Below, piece by piece: positions 1 through 7,422 of a DNA stretch of 64,000 bases (its first letter is position 1; the number at the start of each line of letters is the position of its first letter). The notes under the pieces were generated by a model. That model saw only the letters and a program-made list of their open reading frames with translations. It made no database searches and was not told where the DNA came from. A program made the position numbers and the translations under genes. Source of the stretch: an uncultured Clostridia bacterium (lineage in GTDB: Bacteria > Bacillota > Clostridia > TANB77 > CAG-465); the NCBI GenBank assembly GCA_934169925.1, contig CAKPOO010000001.1, positions 150,452 to 214,451 on the forward strand, in the 5' to 3' direction.

Positions 1-2
1 TA

Positions 3-68
3 GGTACTGTTACTTGGATGGCAATAGACGATGTCTTAGACGGAAAAAAGATTCAATTTGACAGTTAA
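3..68 (+). CDS. 3' end of an unidentified gene (5' end outside window)
   Basis: Frame 3 is open from the window edge to a TAA at 66-68 and encodes 21 residues ending in GKKIQFDS. The piece is too short to assign to a family. The -35 element of the next gene's promoter overlaps its stop codon, so the two genes are packed tightly but are probably transcribed separately. Confidence 0.55.
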   Translation, partial: GTVTWMAIDDVLDGKKIQFDS

Positions 69-86
69 CATAAATTATGGTATAAT
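58..86 (+). promoter_or_regulatory. sigma-A promoter for the 96-aa gene
   Basis: Consensus TTGACA at 58-63, a 17-bp spacer and TATAAT at 81-86. The spacer ends in TATGG, giving an extended TG-n -10. It overlaps the 3' end of the upstream gene and leaves a leader of about 45 nt before the ATG at 138. Confidence 0.85.
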
Positions 87-137
87 CTTTTAGTATTTCA
101 AATTTTATAATTTTATAATTAAAATTAGGAGGAAAAA

Positions 138-428
138 ATGAAAGAAACAAGAAATGATTGCAACAATATTTTTAAAGAAAGAGAGGATTTGAAATTACTT
201 AAGACTTTGTTTGAGTTTGATATCAAAAAAACAGAAGATACTTATTCAAGCGTTAAAGAAATTGCAAAAGATGAAAACGTAGATGAAGATATCATAATTT
301 GGAATATCTTTAAGAAGTATCAGTTAAGGCTTATAAATTTCGATGATATCAAACATAAAAGACTTGGCAGGATTGTTATTCCAAACTCTACTCAGGTTGC
401 AAGTATGAAAGCTAAATTATTAGCTTAA
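138..428 (+). CDS. Hypothetical 96-aa cytoplasmic protein
   Basis: I do not recognise a family. The ATG follows an AGGAGG site at the usual distance, and the gene has its own consensus promoter and a strong terminator, so it is a real monocistronic gene. The protein is charged and helical in character, rich in Lys, Asp and Glu, with no membrane segment, signal peptide or cysteine cluster. The segment around residues 45-60 (ENVDEDIIIWNIFKKYQ) could form an amphipathic or helix-turn-helix-like pair, but that is only an impression. Codon use is slightly less AT-biased than in trmL next door, a trait shared with the unknown gene at 5866. A small regulatory or adaptor protein is possible; no function is claimed. 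Confidence 0.75.
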   Translation: MKETRNDCNNIFKEREDLKLLKTLFEFDIKKTEDTYSSVKEIAKDENVDEDIIIWNIFKKYQLRLINFDDIKHKRLGRIVIPNSTQVASMKAKLLA

Positions 429-442
429 GTATTAAATTTTTT

Positions 443-472
443 GAGGTGGTAAAAAATACCACCTCATTTTTT
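443..472 (+). terminator. Rho-independent terminator
   Basis: An 8-bp stem (GAGGTGGT pairing with ACCACCTC), a 7-nt A-rich loop and a T-tract follow the 96-aa gene directly. Confidence 0.9.
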
Positions 473-495
473 ATGAAAAATAATTAAAATTTAAC

Positions 496-524
496 TAGAC
501 TAACATAGAAAAAAGTGATATAAT
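496..524 (+). promoter_or_regulatory. Promoter for trmL-ftsZ
   Basis: TAGACT (weak -35) and TATAAT at 519-524 are separated by 17 bp, about 27 bp before the trmL ATG. Confidence 0.6.
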
Positions 525-550
525 TTCTAATGCTTAGGAGATGGTAGATA

Positions 551-1048
551 ATGTCTTTAAATATTGTTTTGGTAGAACCAGAAATACCACAAAATACAGG
601 AAATATAGCAAGAACTTGTGCTGCAATTGGTGCAACACTTCATTTAGTTTATCCTCTTGGATTTGATATATCAGAAAAAGCCGTAAGAAGAGCAGGACTT
701 GATTATTGGGATAAAGTAAATATTGTTACATATGAAAATTTAGAAGATTTTAAGCAAAAACATAAAGATGATAATATGTATTTATTATCTACTAAATCTA
801 AACAGTCATATACTGATGTTAAATATCATGATGGAGATTATTTAGTCTTTGGTCCTGAAACTAGAGGATTGCCAGAAGATTTTATTCTTGAAAATTTTTC
901 TTATGCAGCAAGAATTCCAATGAGAGAAACTCTAAGATCACTTAATCTATCTAATAGTGTTGCAATTGTTGCTTATGAGGCGTTAAGACAAATAGATTTT
1001 AAAGGATTAGAAGAAGAAAGCAAGTATTTTGATAATAAAAAAAAGTAA
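551..1048 (+). CDS. trmL: tRNA (cytidine/uridine-34-2'-O)-methyltransferase TrmL
   Basis: SPOUT-class (SpoU) methyltransferase that 2'-O-methylates the wobble base C34/U34 of certain tRNA-Leu isoacceptors using SAM. At 165 aa it has the usual TrmL length. Visible family motifs are PQNTGNIARTCAA near residue 14, the SAM-knot segment FGPETRGLP in the middle, and the C-terminal knot LRSLNLSNSVAIVAYEALR. The ATG follows a TTAGGAGAT ribosome site. It is the first gene of a short operon: ftsZ begins 17 nt after its stop, with its own AGGAGG-like site. There is no established functional link between the two. Assignment is confident because all three SPOUT motifs are intact. Confidence 0.95.
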   Translation: MSLNIVLVEPEIPQNTGNIARTCAAIGATLHLVYPLGFDISEKAVRRAGLDYWDKVNIVTYENLEDFKQKHKDDNMYLLSTKSKQSYTDVKYHDGDYLVFGPETRGLPEDFILENFSYAARIPMRETLRSLNLSNSVAIVAYEALRQIDFKGLEEESKYFDNKKK

Positions 1049-1065
1049 TATAAATTGGAGGATAT

Positions 1066-2052
1066 ATGTACACAAATGACAATCAAGATTTAATAAAAAT
1101 TAAAGTATTAGGTATTGGTGGAGCTGGTAATAATGCAGTAACAAGAATGCTTGATGATAAGATAAAAAATGTTGAATTTGCAATAGTAAATACTGAAGAA
1201 CAAATATTAAATAAATTAAATGTAAAAAAGAAAATTCAAATTGGTAAAAAACTTACACTTGGACTTGGTGCAGGTGCAAATCCTACTATAGGTGAGCAAG
1301 CTGCTTTAGAAAGTATTGACGAAATAAAAGAGTACTTAAAAGGTACTGATTTGTTATTTTTAACAGCAGGCATGGGTGGTGGAACTGGAACTGGTGCTAC
1401 TCCTGTAATTGCAAGAATTGCAAAAGAAATGGAAATACTTACAATTGGTATTGTAACAAAACCTTTTTCATTTGAAGGAAAATCTAGACTTGCTAAGGCA
1501 AAAGATGGAATTGATAGTCTTTATGAAAATGTTGATGCTTTAATAATTATACAAAATGATAAATTGATAAAAATTGCTGATAAAACAACGAGCTTAGAAG
1601 ATGCATTTTATTTTGCAGATACAGTATTAAAACATGGTGTAAAAAGTGTTATTGATCTTATAACTAGTATTGGTGATATAAATATAGATTTTGCTGATGT
1701 AACTGCAATTATGCAAAATAAAGGAATTGCATATATGGGAATTGGTAGAGGAATTGGTCCTGATAGAATGATATCTGCAACAAAAATGGCTATTTCTAAT
1801 CCACTTACTGAAGAAAGAATTAATGGTGCAAAAGGCGTTATATTTAATGTAAAAGGTTCTGAAAATGTAGGTATAATGGAAATTAATGAAGGAATAAAAC
1901 TTATAAATGACGTTGTTGATGAAGATGCAAATATTATTTTTGGTACAACAATAGACAATAATATGGGTGATGATGTGTTTGTAACAGTTATTGCAACTGG
2001 TATAGAAGATACAAATAAAGAAACACAAAATGATACTCAATTTAATATATAA
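1066..2052 (+). CDS. ftsZ: Cell division GTPase FtsZ (lacks canonical C-terminal peptide)
   Basis: Tubulin-like GTPase that polymerises into the division ring. The N-terminal nucleotide fold starts GIGGAGNNAV (about residue 17), the tubulin signature GGGTGTGA is intact near residue 104, and the T7 catalytic loop reads NIDFADV. The usual NTD nucleotide-contact motif is NTE here. At 328 aa it is short: the protein stops soon after the C-terminal domain, in a polar tail ending TQFNI, with no recognisable version of the conserved tail peptide (consensus near DIPxFLR) that binds FtsA, ZipA or SepF. It sits behind trmL, not in a dcw cluster, and no ftsA or sepF is visible. It could be the main FtsZ of a reduced lineage or a second, diverged copy. 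Confidence 0.93.
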   Translation: MYTNDNQDLIKIKVLGIGGAGNNAVTRMLDDKIKNVEFAIVNTEEQILNKLNVKKKIQIGKKLTLGLGAGANPTIGEQAALESIDEIKEYLKGTDLLFLTAGMGGGTGTGATPVIARIAKEMEILTIGIVTKPFSFEGKSRLAKAKDGIDSLYENVDALIIIQNDKLIKIADKTTSLEDAFYFADTVLKHGVKSVIDLITSIGDINIDFADVTAIMQNKGIAYMGIGRGIGPDRMISATKMAISNPLTEERINGAKGVIFNVKGSENVGIMEINEGIKLINDVVDEDANIIFGTTIDNNMGDDVFVTVIATGIEDTNKETQNDTQFNI

Positions 2053-2053
2053 T

Positions 2054-2085
2054 AAAAGTACGTATTTTTTTGATACGTACTTTTT
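2054..2085. terminator. Bidirectional terminator between ftsZ and glmU
   Basis: AAAGTACGTAT pairs with ATACGTACTTT around a T-rich loop, with a T-run on one side and an A-run on the other, so it can serve both convergent genes. Confidence 0.88.
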
Positions 2086-2088
2086 ACA

Positions 2089-3105
2089 TTATATGTTTTT
2101 ATTTTTTATAACTTGGTAAGGTTCTATTTTTGTAAAATCTTTAATAGTACTTGAGTCTATAGTACTAGTTTTTACTAAAACATTATTTCCAATAGTTGAT
2201 GAGATAATATATGAATTAGGACCTATTATACAATTTTCTCCAATTATTGTATTACCTTGTATATTAGCACCAGGATAAATAATAGTATCTTTTCCTATTT
2301 TTGTATCTAAGCTAATATATGTGTTATTTGGATCTATTAGAGTAACACCATTATTCATATGATATTTTCTTGTTTTATTTAGCATAGTATTTGTTGCAAG
2401 AGATAATTCTTCTCTTGAATTAATACCTTGATATTCAGTTATATCAGCAATTGTAAGGACACCAAAATTAAAACCTTTTGCTTTTATATGAGATGGCACG
2501 TCAGTTATGTAATATTCATTTTGAGCGTTATTATCATCAAGTTTACCAAGAGCATCTTTTAATAGATTTCCTATAAAACAGTAAACACCAACATTAATTT
2601 CACAAATTTTTTCTTCGTCTTCAGTACAGTCTTTACTTTCAACAATTTTTTTTAAGTTGCCGTTTTCGTCACGAATAATTCTTCCTAACTTTCCTGGTTT
2701 ATCAATAATAGCAGATAAAACAGTGCCACCATAAGAACCTTGTTTTGTAAAAGAAATTAAAGATGTAATTGTTTTAGGTGATATAAGTGGTTGATCTCCG
2801 TTTATAACTAAAACGATATCATCATCGTTAATTTTATCTACTGCTTGCATAACTGCATGACCAGTTCCAAGTTGTTCTTTTTGTAATATACAAGTTAAAT
2901 TTTCTTTATCTTTTAAATGATTTTCTACAAGATTTGCTTTGTGTCCAACAATTACATATATTTCATCTATATTTGACTCTATACAAGCATCATATACATA
3001 ATCAATTATTGTCTTATCATAAATTTTATGTAATACTTTTGGTAAATCAGATTTCATACGAGTTCCTTTTCCACCTGCAAGTATTATAGCTTTTGTTTTT
3101 CCCAT
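2089..3105 (-). CDS. glmU: N-acetylglucosamine-1-phosphate uridylyltransferase (C-terminally short GlmU)
   Basis: Makes UDP-GlcNAc, the precursor of peptidoglycan and wall polymers. The N-terminal nucleotidyltransferase is complete: LAGGKGTRMKS near residue 9, then QLGTGHAV, NGDQPL, and the NEYYITD segment. A left-handed beta-helix of hexapeptide repeats follows (PNNTYISLDTKIG onward). The protein ends at 338 aa, whereas bifunctional GlmU is usually about 450 aa. The C-terminal portion carrying the acetyltransferase catalytic His and the CoA site is therefore missing. As seen, it should perform only the uridylyl transfer, unless glucosamine-1-P acetylation is done by another protein. The start is set by an AGGAGG site upstream of the ATG, and the end by a normal stop followed by the shared terminator. 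Confidence 0.92.
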   Translation of the reverse strand: MGKTKAIILAGGKGTRMKSDLPKVLHKIYDKTIIDYVYDACIESNIDEIYVIVGHKANLVENHLKDKENLTCILQKEQLGTGHAVMQAVDKINDDDIVLVINGDQPLISPKTITSLISFTKQGSYGGTVLSAIIDKPGKLGRIIRDENGNLKKIVESKDCTEDEEKICEINVGVYCFIGNLLKDALGKLDDNNAQNEYYITDVPSHIKAKGFNFGVLTIADITEYQGINSREELSLATNTMLNKTRKYHMNNGVTLIDPNNTYISLDTKIGKDTIIYPGANIQGNTIIGENCIIGPNSYIISSTIGNNVLVKTSTIDSSTIKDFTKIEPYQVIKNKNI

Positions 3106-3194
3106 AATAAGATACCTCCTACAAAAAGAATTATATCATATACATTTACTAAGTACAAGTATATTAGTTTTGATATATAAATATGAATATTTAA

Positions 3195-3223
3195 TTGAAA
3201 AAAGACAAAAAATGTTGTAAAAT
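3195..3223 (+). promoter_or_regulatory. Promoter for mtaB
   Basis: TTGAAA, 17-bp spacer, TAAAAT, located 23 bp before the ATG. Confidence 0.65.
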
Positions 3224-3246
3224 GATACATTGTAAGGAGAAAGAAA

Positions 3247-4539
3247 ATGAAAGTTGCATTTTATACGCTTGGTTGTAAAGTAAATCAATATGAAACTGAT
3301 TTAATGATCGAAAATTTTAGAAAAAATAATTATGAAATAGTAGACTTTTTAGAAAAAGCAGATATTTATGTTATAAATTCATGTAGTGTAACTACTGTTG
3401 CAACAAGAAAAACAAGACAAATGTTAAGCAGAGCTAAAAAGAAAAATGGAATAGTTGTTTTATGTGGTTGTTATGCACAAGAAATCGAAAATCAAAAAAT
3501 AGATAATGTTGATATAGTAGTAGGAAATGAAGAAAAAAACGATGTTGTAAAAATTGTTGAAGAATATATATCAAAAAATAGCAAAAAAAATATAGTATAT
3601 AAAGTTGCAAATATATCAAATATTAAAAAATTTTCACAAACAGATTTGCTAGAAAAAGGAATTAATATTAGAGAAAGTTTAAAGATTGAAGATGGTTGTA
3701 ACAATTTTTGTAGTTATTGTATAATACCATATTTAAGAGGAAGAGTTCGTAGTAAAGATATTAGTAAAATTGAAGAAGAAACAAAAAATCTAGTAAAATC
3801 AGGTGTAAAAGAAATTGTTGTTGTTGGAATTGAAATTGCATCTTATGGTAAAGATTTAGAAGATGATATAAATCTTGTCGATGTTATAGAAAAAATAAGC
3901 AAAATAGATGGATTAGAAAGAATAAGACTTGGATCTATAGAACCAAGAATTTTAACAACAGAAAATATTATAAGATTATCAAAAATTAAAAAGCTTTGTA
4001 ATCATTTTCATATATCAGTTCAAAGTTTAAATAATGATATATTAAAAGCTATGAATAGACATTACACAGTAGAGGATTTATTTAATATTACTGATAAACT
4101 AAAAGAGTATTTTGAAAATCCAGCTCTTACTTGTGATATTATTGTTGGGTTTCCAGGAGAAACAGAAGATATGTTTAATGAAACTTTAAAAAATGCAGAA
4201 AAAATTGGATTTTATGAAGTACATACTTTTAAATATTCAAAAAGAAAATGGACAAGAGCTGCAAATATGGAAAATCAAGTTGATGGTAATGAAAAAAATA
4301 GAAGAAGTGGAGAGTTAATTAATCTTGCTAAATCTTTAAAATTAAAGTATATGACTTGCTATTTAAATACAAAACAAGAAGTTTTAATTGAAGAATATAA
4401 AGATGGATATTTATATGGATATACAAAAAATTATATAAAAGTGAAAATAAGAGGGGATAAGAAATTATGGGGTTGTCTGTTAATGATAGAATTAAATTCA
4501 ATAGACGAAGATTTGATATTAGGAGATATTTGCGATTAA
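3247..4539 (+). CDS. mtaB: tRNA t6A37 methylthiotransferase MtaB
   Basis: Radical-SAM enzyme that converts t6A at position 37 of ANN-decoding tRNAs to ms2t6A. The N-terminal UPF0004 domain carries TLGCKVNQYE at residues 7-16, the conserved SCSVT segment and the LCGCYAQ cysteine. The radical-SAM cluster C151-x3-C155-x2-C158 sits in DGCNNFCSYC, followed by IIPYLRGRVRS. The GCKVNQ form fits the MtaB subfamily, as opposed to MiaB or RimO. Length (430 aa) is normal, and the last residues correspond to the TRAM region. The ATG follows TAAGGAGA. The 3' end overlaps the downstream CapA-like gene by up to 73 nt in a different frame. Confidence 0.95.
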   Translation: MKVAFYTLGCKVNQYETDLMIENFRKNNYEIVDFLEKADIYVINSCSVTTVATRKTRQMLSRAKKKNGIVVLCGCYAQEIENQKIDNVDIVVGNEEKNDVVKIVEEYISKNSKKNIVYKVANISNIKKFSQTDLLEKGINIRESLKIEDGCNNFCSYCIIPYLRGRVRSKDISKIEEETKNLVKSGVKEIVVVGIEIASYGKDLEDDINLVDVIEKISKIDGLERIRLGSIEPRILTTENIIRLSKIKKLCNHFHISVQSLNNDILKAMNRHYTVEDLFNITDKLKEYFENPALTCDIIVGFPGETEDMFNETLKNAEKIGFYEVHTFKYSKRKWTRAANMENQVDGNEKNRRSGELINLAKSLKLKYMTCYLNTKQEVLIEEYKDGYLYGYTKNYIKVKIRGDKKLWGCLLMIELNSIDEDLILGDICD

Positions 4540-5726
4540 AGAATATTTTAATTTTTGGCTGTATCTTTTTAGTTATATTTACAATTGTATCAGTTGTAAG
4601 TGCAAAATTATTATTAAAGAAAGTTGAAGAATCAACTGTTGTATATAAAAAAATAGATAATAAAGAAATTGAAGAATTATTAAAATCTACATCTGATGAA
4701 GATACTCAAGTTGATATATATAAAGATGAAGAGGAAGATAAAAATAATTTAGAAGATGAAGAAGATATAAGTGTTGCAAAATCAAATGAAGAAAATGTTT
4801 CTTCTAAAACTGTGCTTTCATTACTTGGTGAGATTGATTTAAGTGGACAGGTTAGCAATAACTTAAATTTTGATTACGTTCAAGGAATTAAAAAGGTTTA
4901 TAATAATACATTAGTTTCAGATTTTGCTTATGCAAATTTTGTTGATAATATATCAGAAGATGCAACTATCGATACAAATTCTAAAAATTTAGCTGGTAAA
5001 AATGCTACAAACTTTTTAAGAGCATTAAGTTTAAGTGCAGTATCTATTGCTTCTGATAATATGTTAAATTATGGTATGGATTCATTTAATACTACTGTAG
5101 AAAAAATAAAAAGTGAAAATATATATGTTGCTGGTAAAAAAGATGAGCCTGTTTACTTTAAAAAAGGTGATACTTTGATTGCTATTATATCTACTAATTC
5201 AGTTATAAAAGCTGGTGTTGATTATAACGGTGCATCTATTTCAACATATTCAAAAGAAAATGTATTGAAAAATATTAAAGAGGCAAAGAAAAATGCAAGT
5301 TTTGTGATTGTAGATTTCCATTGGGGGAATGAAAGTGCATACGGAGTTACTGATAATATGAGACAAATGGCTATTTTTGCAATAGAAAATGGTGCAGATA
5401 TGGTAATTGGTACTCATGCTGCAGGTGTATATCCAATAGTTACATATAATAATAAGCCAATAATTTATTCACTTGGATCATTTATATCAGATTCCGATTT
5501 ATATGTAAAAAAAGAAGGCTTTATATTTAATTTAACTATTGATAAAGATAAAGTAGAAAAACTTGAGATGTTACCAATATATGTTAATAATAAACAGGAA
5601 GTCTTATTATTTAATGACTATAGTAAAGAAATGTCTGATGAATATTTAGAGCAATTTAATAAGTGGAATATTGACAATAGTTTAAATTCTACAATAGAAA
5701 ACAATAAAATTGTTATAAATTTTTAA
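4467..5726 (+). CDS. CapA-family membrane-anchored protein (poly-gamma-glutamate synthesis-like phosphoesterase fold)
   Basis: An Arg-rich N terminus is followed by one transmembrane helix (about residues 28-47), an acidic linker rich in Glu and Asp (about 55-110), and an extracellular CapA/metallophosphatase-like domain. The clearest family signature is near the C terminus: VDFHWGNE, then IENGADMVIGTHAAGVYPI and IIYSLGSFISD. CapA-type proteins act in poly-gamma-glutamate capsule production or transport, but many stand-alone copies, like this one, have unknown roles. No capB or capC is nearby. The chosen ATG at 4467 has GAGGGG upstream and overlaps mtaB by 73 nt. A TTG at 4530, directly after AGGAGAT, is a credible alternative that would place the membrane helix almost at the N terminus. 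Family fairly sure, function unknown. Confidence 0.85.
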   Translation: MGLSVNDRIKFNRRRFDIRRYLRLKNILIFGCIFLVIFTIVSVVSAKLLLKKVEESTVVYKKIDNKEIEELLKSTSDEDTQVDIYKDEEEDKNNLEDEEDISVAKSNEENVSSKTVLSLLGEIDLSGQVSNNLNFDYVQGIKKVYNNTLVSDFAYANFVDNISEDATIDTNSKNLAGKNATNFLRALSLSAVSIASDNMLNYGMDSFNTTVEKIKSENIYVAGKKDEPVYFKKGDTLIAIISTNSVIKAGVDYNGASISTYSKENVLKNIKEAKKNASFVIVDFHWGNESAYGVTDNMRQMAIFAIENGADMVIGTHAAGVYPIVTYNNKPIIYSLGSFISDSDLYVKKEGFIFNLTIDKDKVEKLEMLPIYVNNKQEVLLFNDYSKEMSDEYLEQFNKWNIDNSLNSTIENNKIVINF

Positions 5727-5740
5727 TAAATTTTACTAAA

Positions 5741-5770
5741 AAAGTAGACTTTATAGTCTACTTTTTAATT
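5741..5770 (+). terminator. Rho-independent terminator after the CapA-like gene
   Basis: A 10-bp stem (AAAGTAGACT with AGTCTACTTT), a 4-nt loop and a T-tract. Confidence 0.9.
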
Positions 5771-5776
5771 TTAGGG

Positions 5777-5805
5777 TTGCACTTTACATAAAAATATGGT
5801 ATAAT
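5777..5805 (+). promoter_or_regulatory. Promoter for the 248-aa unknown gene
   Basis: TTGCAC at 5777, 17-bp spacer and TATAAT at 5800. The spacer ends in TATGG, the same extended -10 context as the promoter at 58-86. Confidence 0.75.
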
Positions 5806-5865
5806 GTTATCGAAGTTTTAATTTTTTGTATATATATATAAATAATGTATATAGGAGGAAATAAT

Positions 5866-6612
5866 ATGAATAATTATGTAAAAGAAAATTTTGCTTTGAA
5901 CTTAAAAGAAGATTTTGAAATCGCAGATTTCAAGAAAAGAGTCAAGTCTTTTAGAACTAAACGGAGTTATATGAATTTGTTAAGCGTCATAATATGCTTA
6001 ACACAGGATGACTTTGTAAAGGAACTTAATTTAATGCTTGATAACATCAATATTTATCTTTATTACTTGATTGGTAAAAAGCCAAGTGCTGCTGTTAATA
6101 AGGTAATAGACAAAATTTCAGATGTTATTGACACGTATTCACCCGAACAGAAGGAGGAACTTTATCTTAAGGCTTTAGAAAAAACTTTAAAAATTGAAGA
6201 TGGTGGTAAGTATGACGCAGCTGAAATAAAGAGACTAAGAGAAGAATTTTTAAGCAGGTATGAACTTACAGATCAGACTTACTGTAAATATAAGTTCTTC
6301 AAAGGTGTAAATAGGCAGGAAAAGGAGTTACTTATAAATCTTTTTAAGATTATTGTTAATCCCTCCAGTGACAGCTTTGATATAGCGTCTGCTATTAAAC
6401 AAATGGATGAAGATGTAAAAGAAAGCGAGGGAAAAAAAGAGGAAGAAGAAAAGATTGAAAACGAAGCAATAAAAAATTTTCATGAAAATCTTGATGATAT
6501 CTTAAATGATGATCTTACACCAGAAGAGGAAGCTGAGGTGAATAAGCAGCTTGTTGAGTATACGCCTACATTAAAGGAATTTGTAAGTGATATCTTAAAA
6601 GAAAAAAAGTGA
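5866..6612 (+). CDS. Hypothetical 248-aa protein with acidic C-terminal half
   Basis: Family not recognised. An ATG at 5845 is in frame, but ATAGGAGGA lies just upstream of the ATG at 5866, so the latter is chosen. Residues 1-165 are mixed helical (motifs NIYLYYLIGKKPSAA and DQTYCKYKFFKG). The segment from about 175 to 225 is a highly charged Glu/Lys-rich helix, possibly a coiled coil, with several Asp/Glu clusters. There is no signal peptide or membrane segment. The gene is monocistronic, with its own promoter and a very strong terminator. Codon use is noticeably less AT-rich than in flanking genes, more like the unknown genes at 138 and 52449. A cytoplasmic structural or adaptor role would fit the composition, but this is a guess. 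Confidence 0.75.
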   Translation: MNNYVKENFALNLKEDFEIADFKKRVKSFRTKRSYMNLLSVIICLTQDDFVKELNLMLDNINIYLYYLIGKKPSAAVNKVIDKISDVIDTYSPEQKEELYLKALEKTLKIEDGGKYDAAEIKRLREEFLSRYELTDQTYCKYKFFKGVNRQEKELLINLFKIIVNPSSDSFDIASAIKQMDEDVKESEGKKEEEEKIENEAIKNFHENLDDILNDDLTPEEEAEVNKQLVEYTPTLKEFVSDILKEKK

Positions 6613-6616
6613 TTTA

Positions 6617-6656
6617 AAGTGTGAAATGTAAATTATATACATTTCACACTTTTTTA
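6617..6656 (+). terminator. Strong Rho-independent terminator
   Basis: A 14-bp perfect stem (AAGTGTGAAATGTA with its complement), a 7-nt AT loop and a T5 run. Confidence 0.92.
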
Positions 6657-6745
6657 GTTAAATTAGTAGTTTAAGTTTATTTTTTTCGCTTTTAATTGAT
6701 TTTTATACTTTTGGTATGATAAAATAGCGTTGGAGAAAAAATGTT

Positions 6746-7393
6746 ATGGGTTTTTACATATATGAATTAAAATATAGACTTAAGAATAATGATGTAAATT
6801 TAAAAAATAAAATAAAAATTACGGCTATATTTTTAATCATTTTAGCTATATTTTTTATATATTTTTTTGCATCTCCATTTGAAGTTATAAAAAGCAAATG
6901 GGAAAAAAGGGCATCAGATATATCTAGTAATACAAAGGTTTATGCAAAAGATACTACAGTAAACAAAAATATTGATTATAGCAAAGATTACATAAAACCT
7001 GTAAATGGAACTATTACTTCAAATTATGGTTATAGATCTGGAGGCTTTCATACAGGAATTGATGTTTCTTGCTTTACACATAGAGATAATGTTTTAGCTG
7101 TTGCAGATGGAGTAGTTACTTTTTCTGGTAGTCAAAACGGATATGGTAATTGCATTGAAATAAAACATGAAATAAATGGTAAGACTATATATAGTTTTTA
7201 TGCACATTTATATTCTAGAAATGTTTCTGTAGGTCAAGAAGTTTTAAAAGGACAAGTTATAGCAAAAGAGGGTGGACAGCCAAATGTAGATCCAAATATA
7301 GGAAATTCTACAGGTCATCATTTACACTTTGAACTAAGAAATGCTAGTGGATATGGAAATGATATTGACCCTACTTTTATTTTTAAAGATTAG
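6746..7393 (+). CDS. Membrane-anchored M23 (LytM-type) peptidase
   Basis: A zinc endopeptidase of the LytM/lysostaphin family that cleaves peptidoglycan cross-bridges or stem peptides outside the cell. A single membrane helix lies at about residues 25-45, so the catalytic domain should be extracellular. Zn ligands are visible as HTGID (first H and D), then YAHL and the HHLHFE motif near the C terminus; the set is complete, so it should be active. Length is 215 aa, a minimal anchor-plus-catalytic-domain form. The ATG follows TTGGAG with a 10-nt gap. rsgA starts 29 nt after the stop, suggesting the M23 gene, rsgA and rpe are cotranscribed. M23 proteins of this type often act in sporulation or division, but nothing here specifies which. 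Confidence 0.93.
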   Translation: MGFYIYELKYRLKNNDVNLKNKIKITAIFLIILAIFFIYFFASPFEVIKSKWEKRASDISSNTKVYAKDTTVNKNIDYSKDYIKPVNGTITSNYGYRSGGFHTGIDVSCFTHRDNVLAVADGVVTFSGSQNGYGNCIEIKHEINGKTIYSFYAHLYSRNVSVGQEVLKGQVIAKEGGQPNVDPNIGNSTGHHLHFELRNASGYGNDIDPTFIFKD

Positions 7394-7422
7394 TATATTT
7401 ATTTTTATTGATGAGGGATTTT

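Noticed and set aside
1608..2040. Minus-strand ORFs opposite ftsZ
   Set aside because: They lie wholly within ftsZ, lack ribosome sites and have Ile/Ser- or Asn/Tyr-rich shadow composition.
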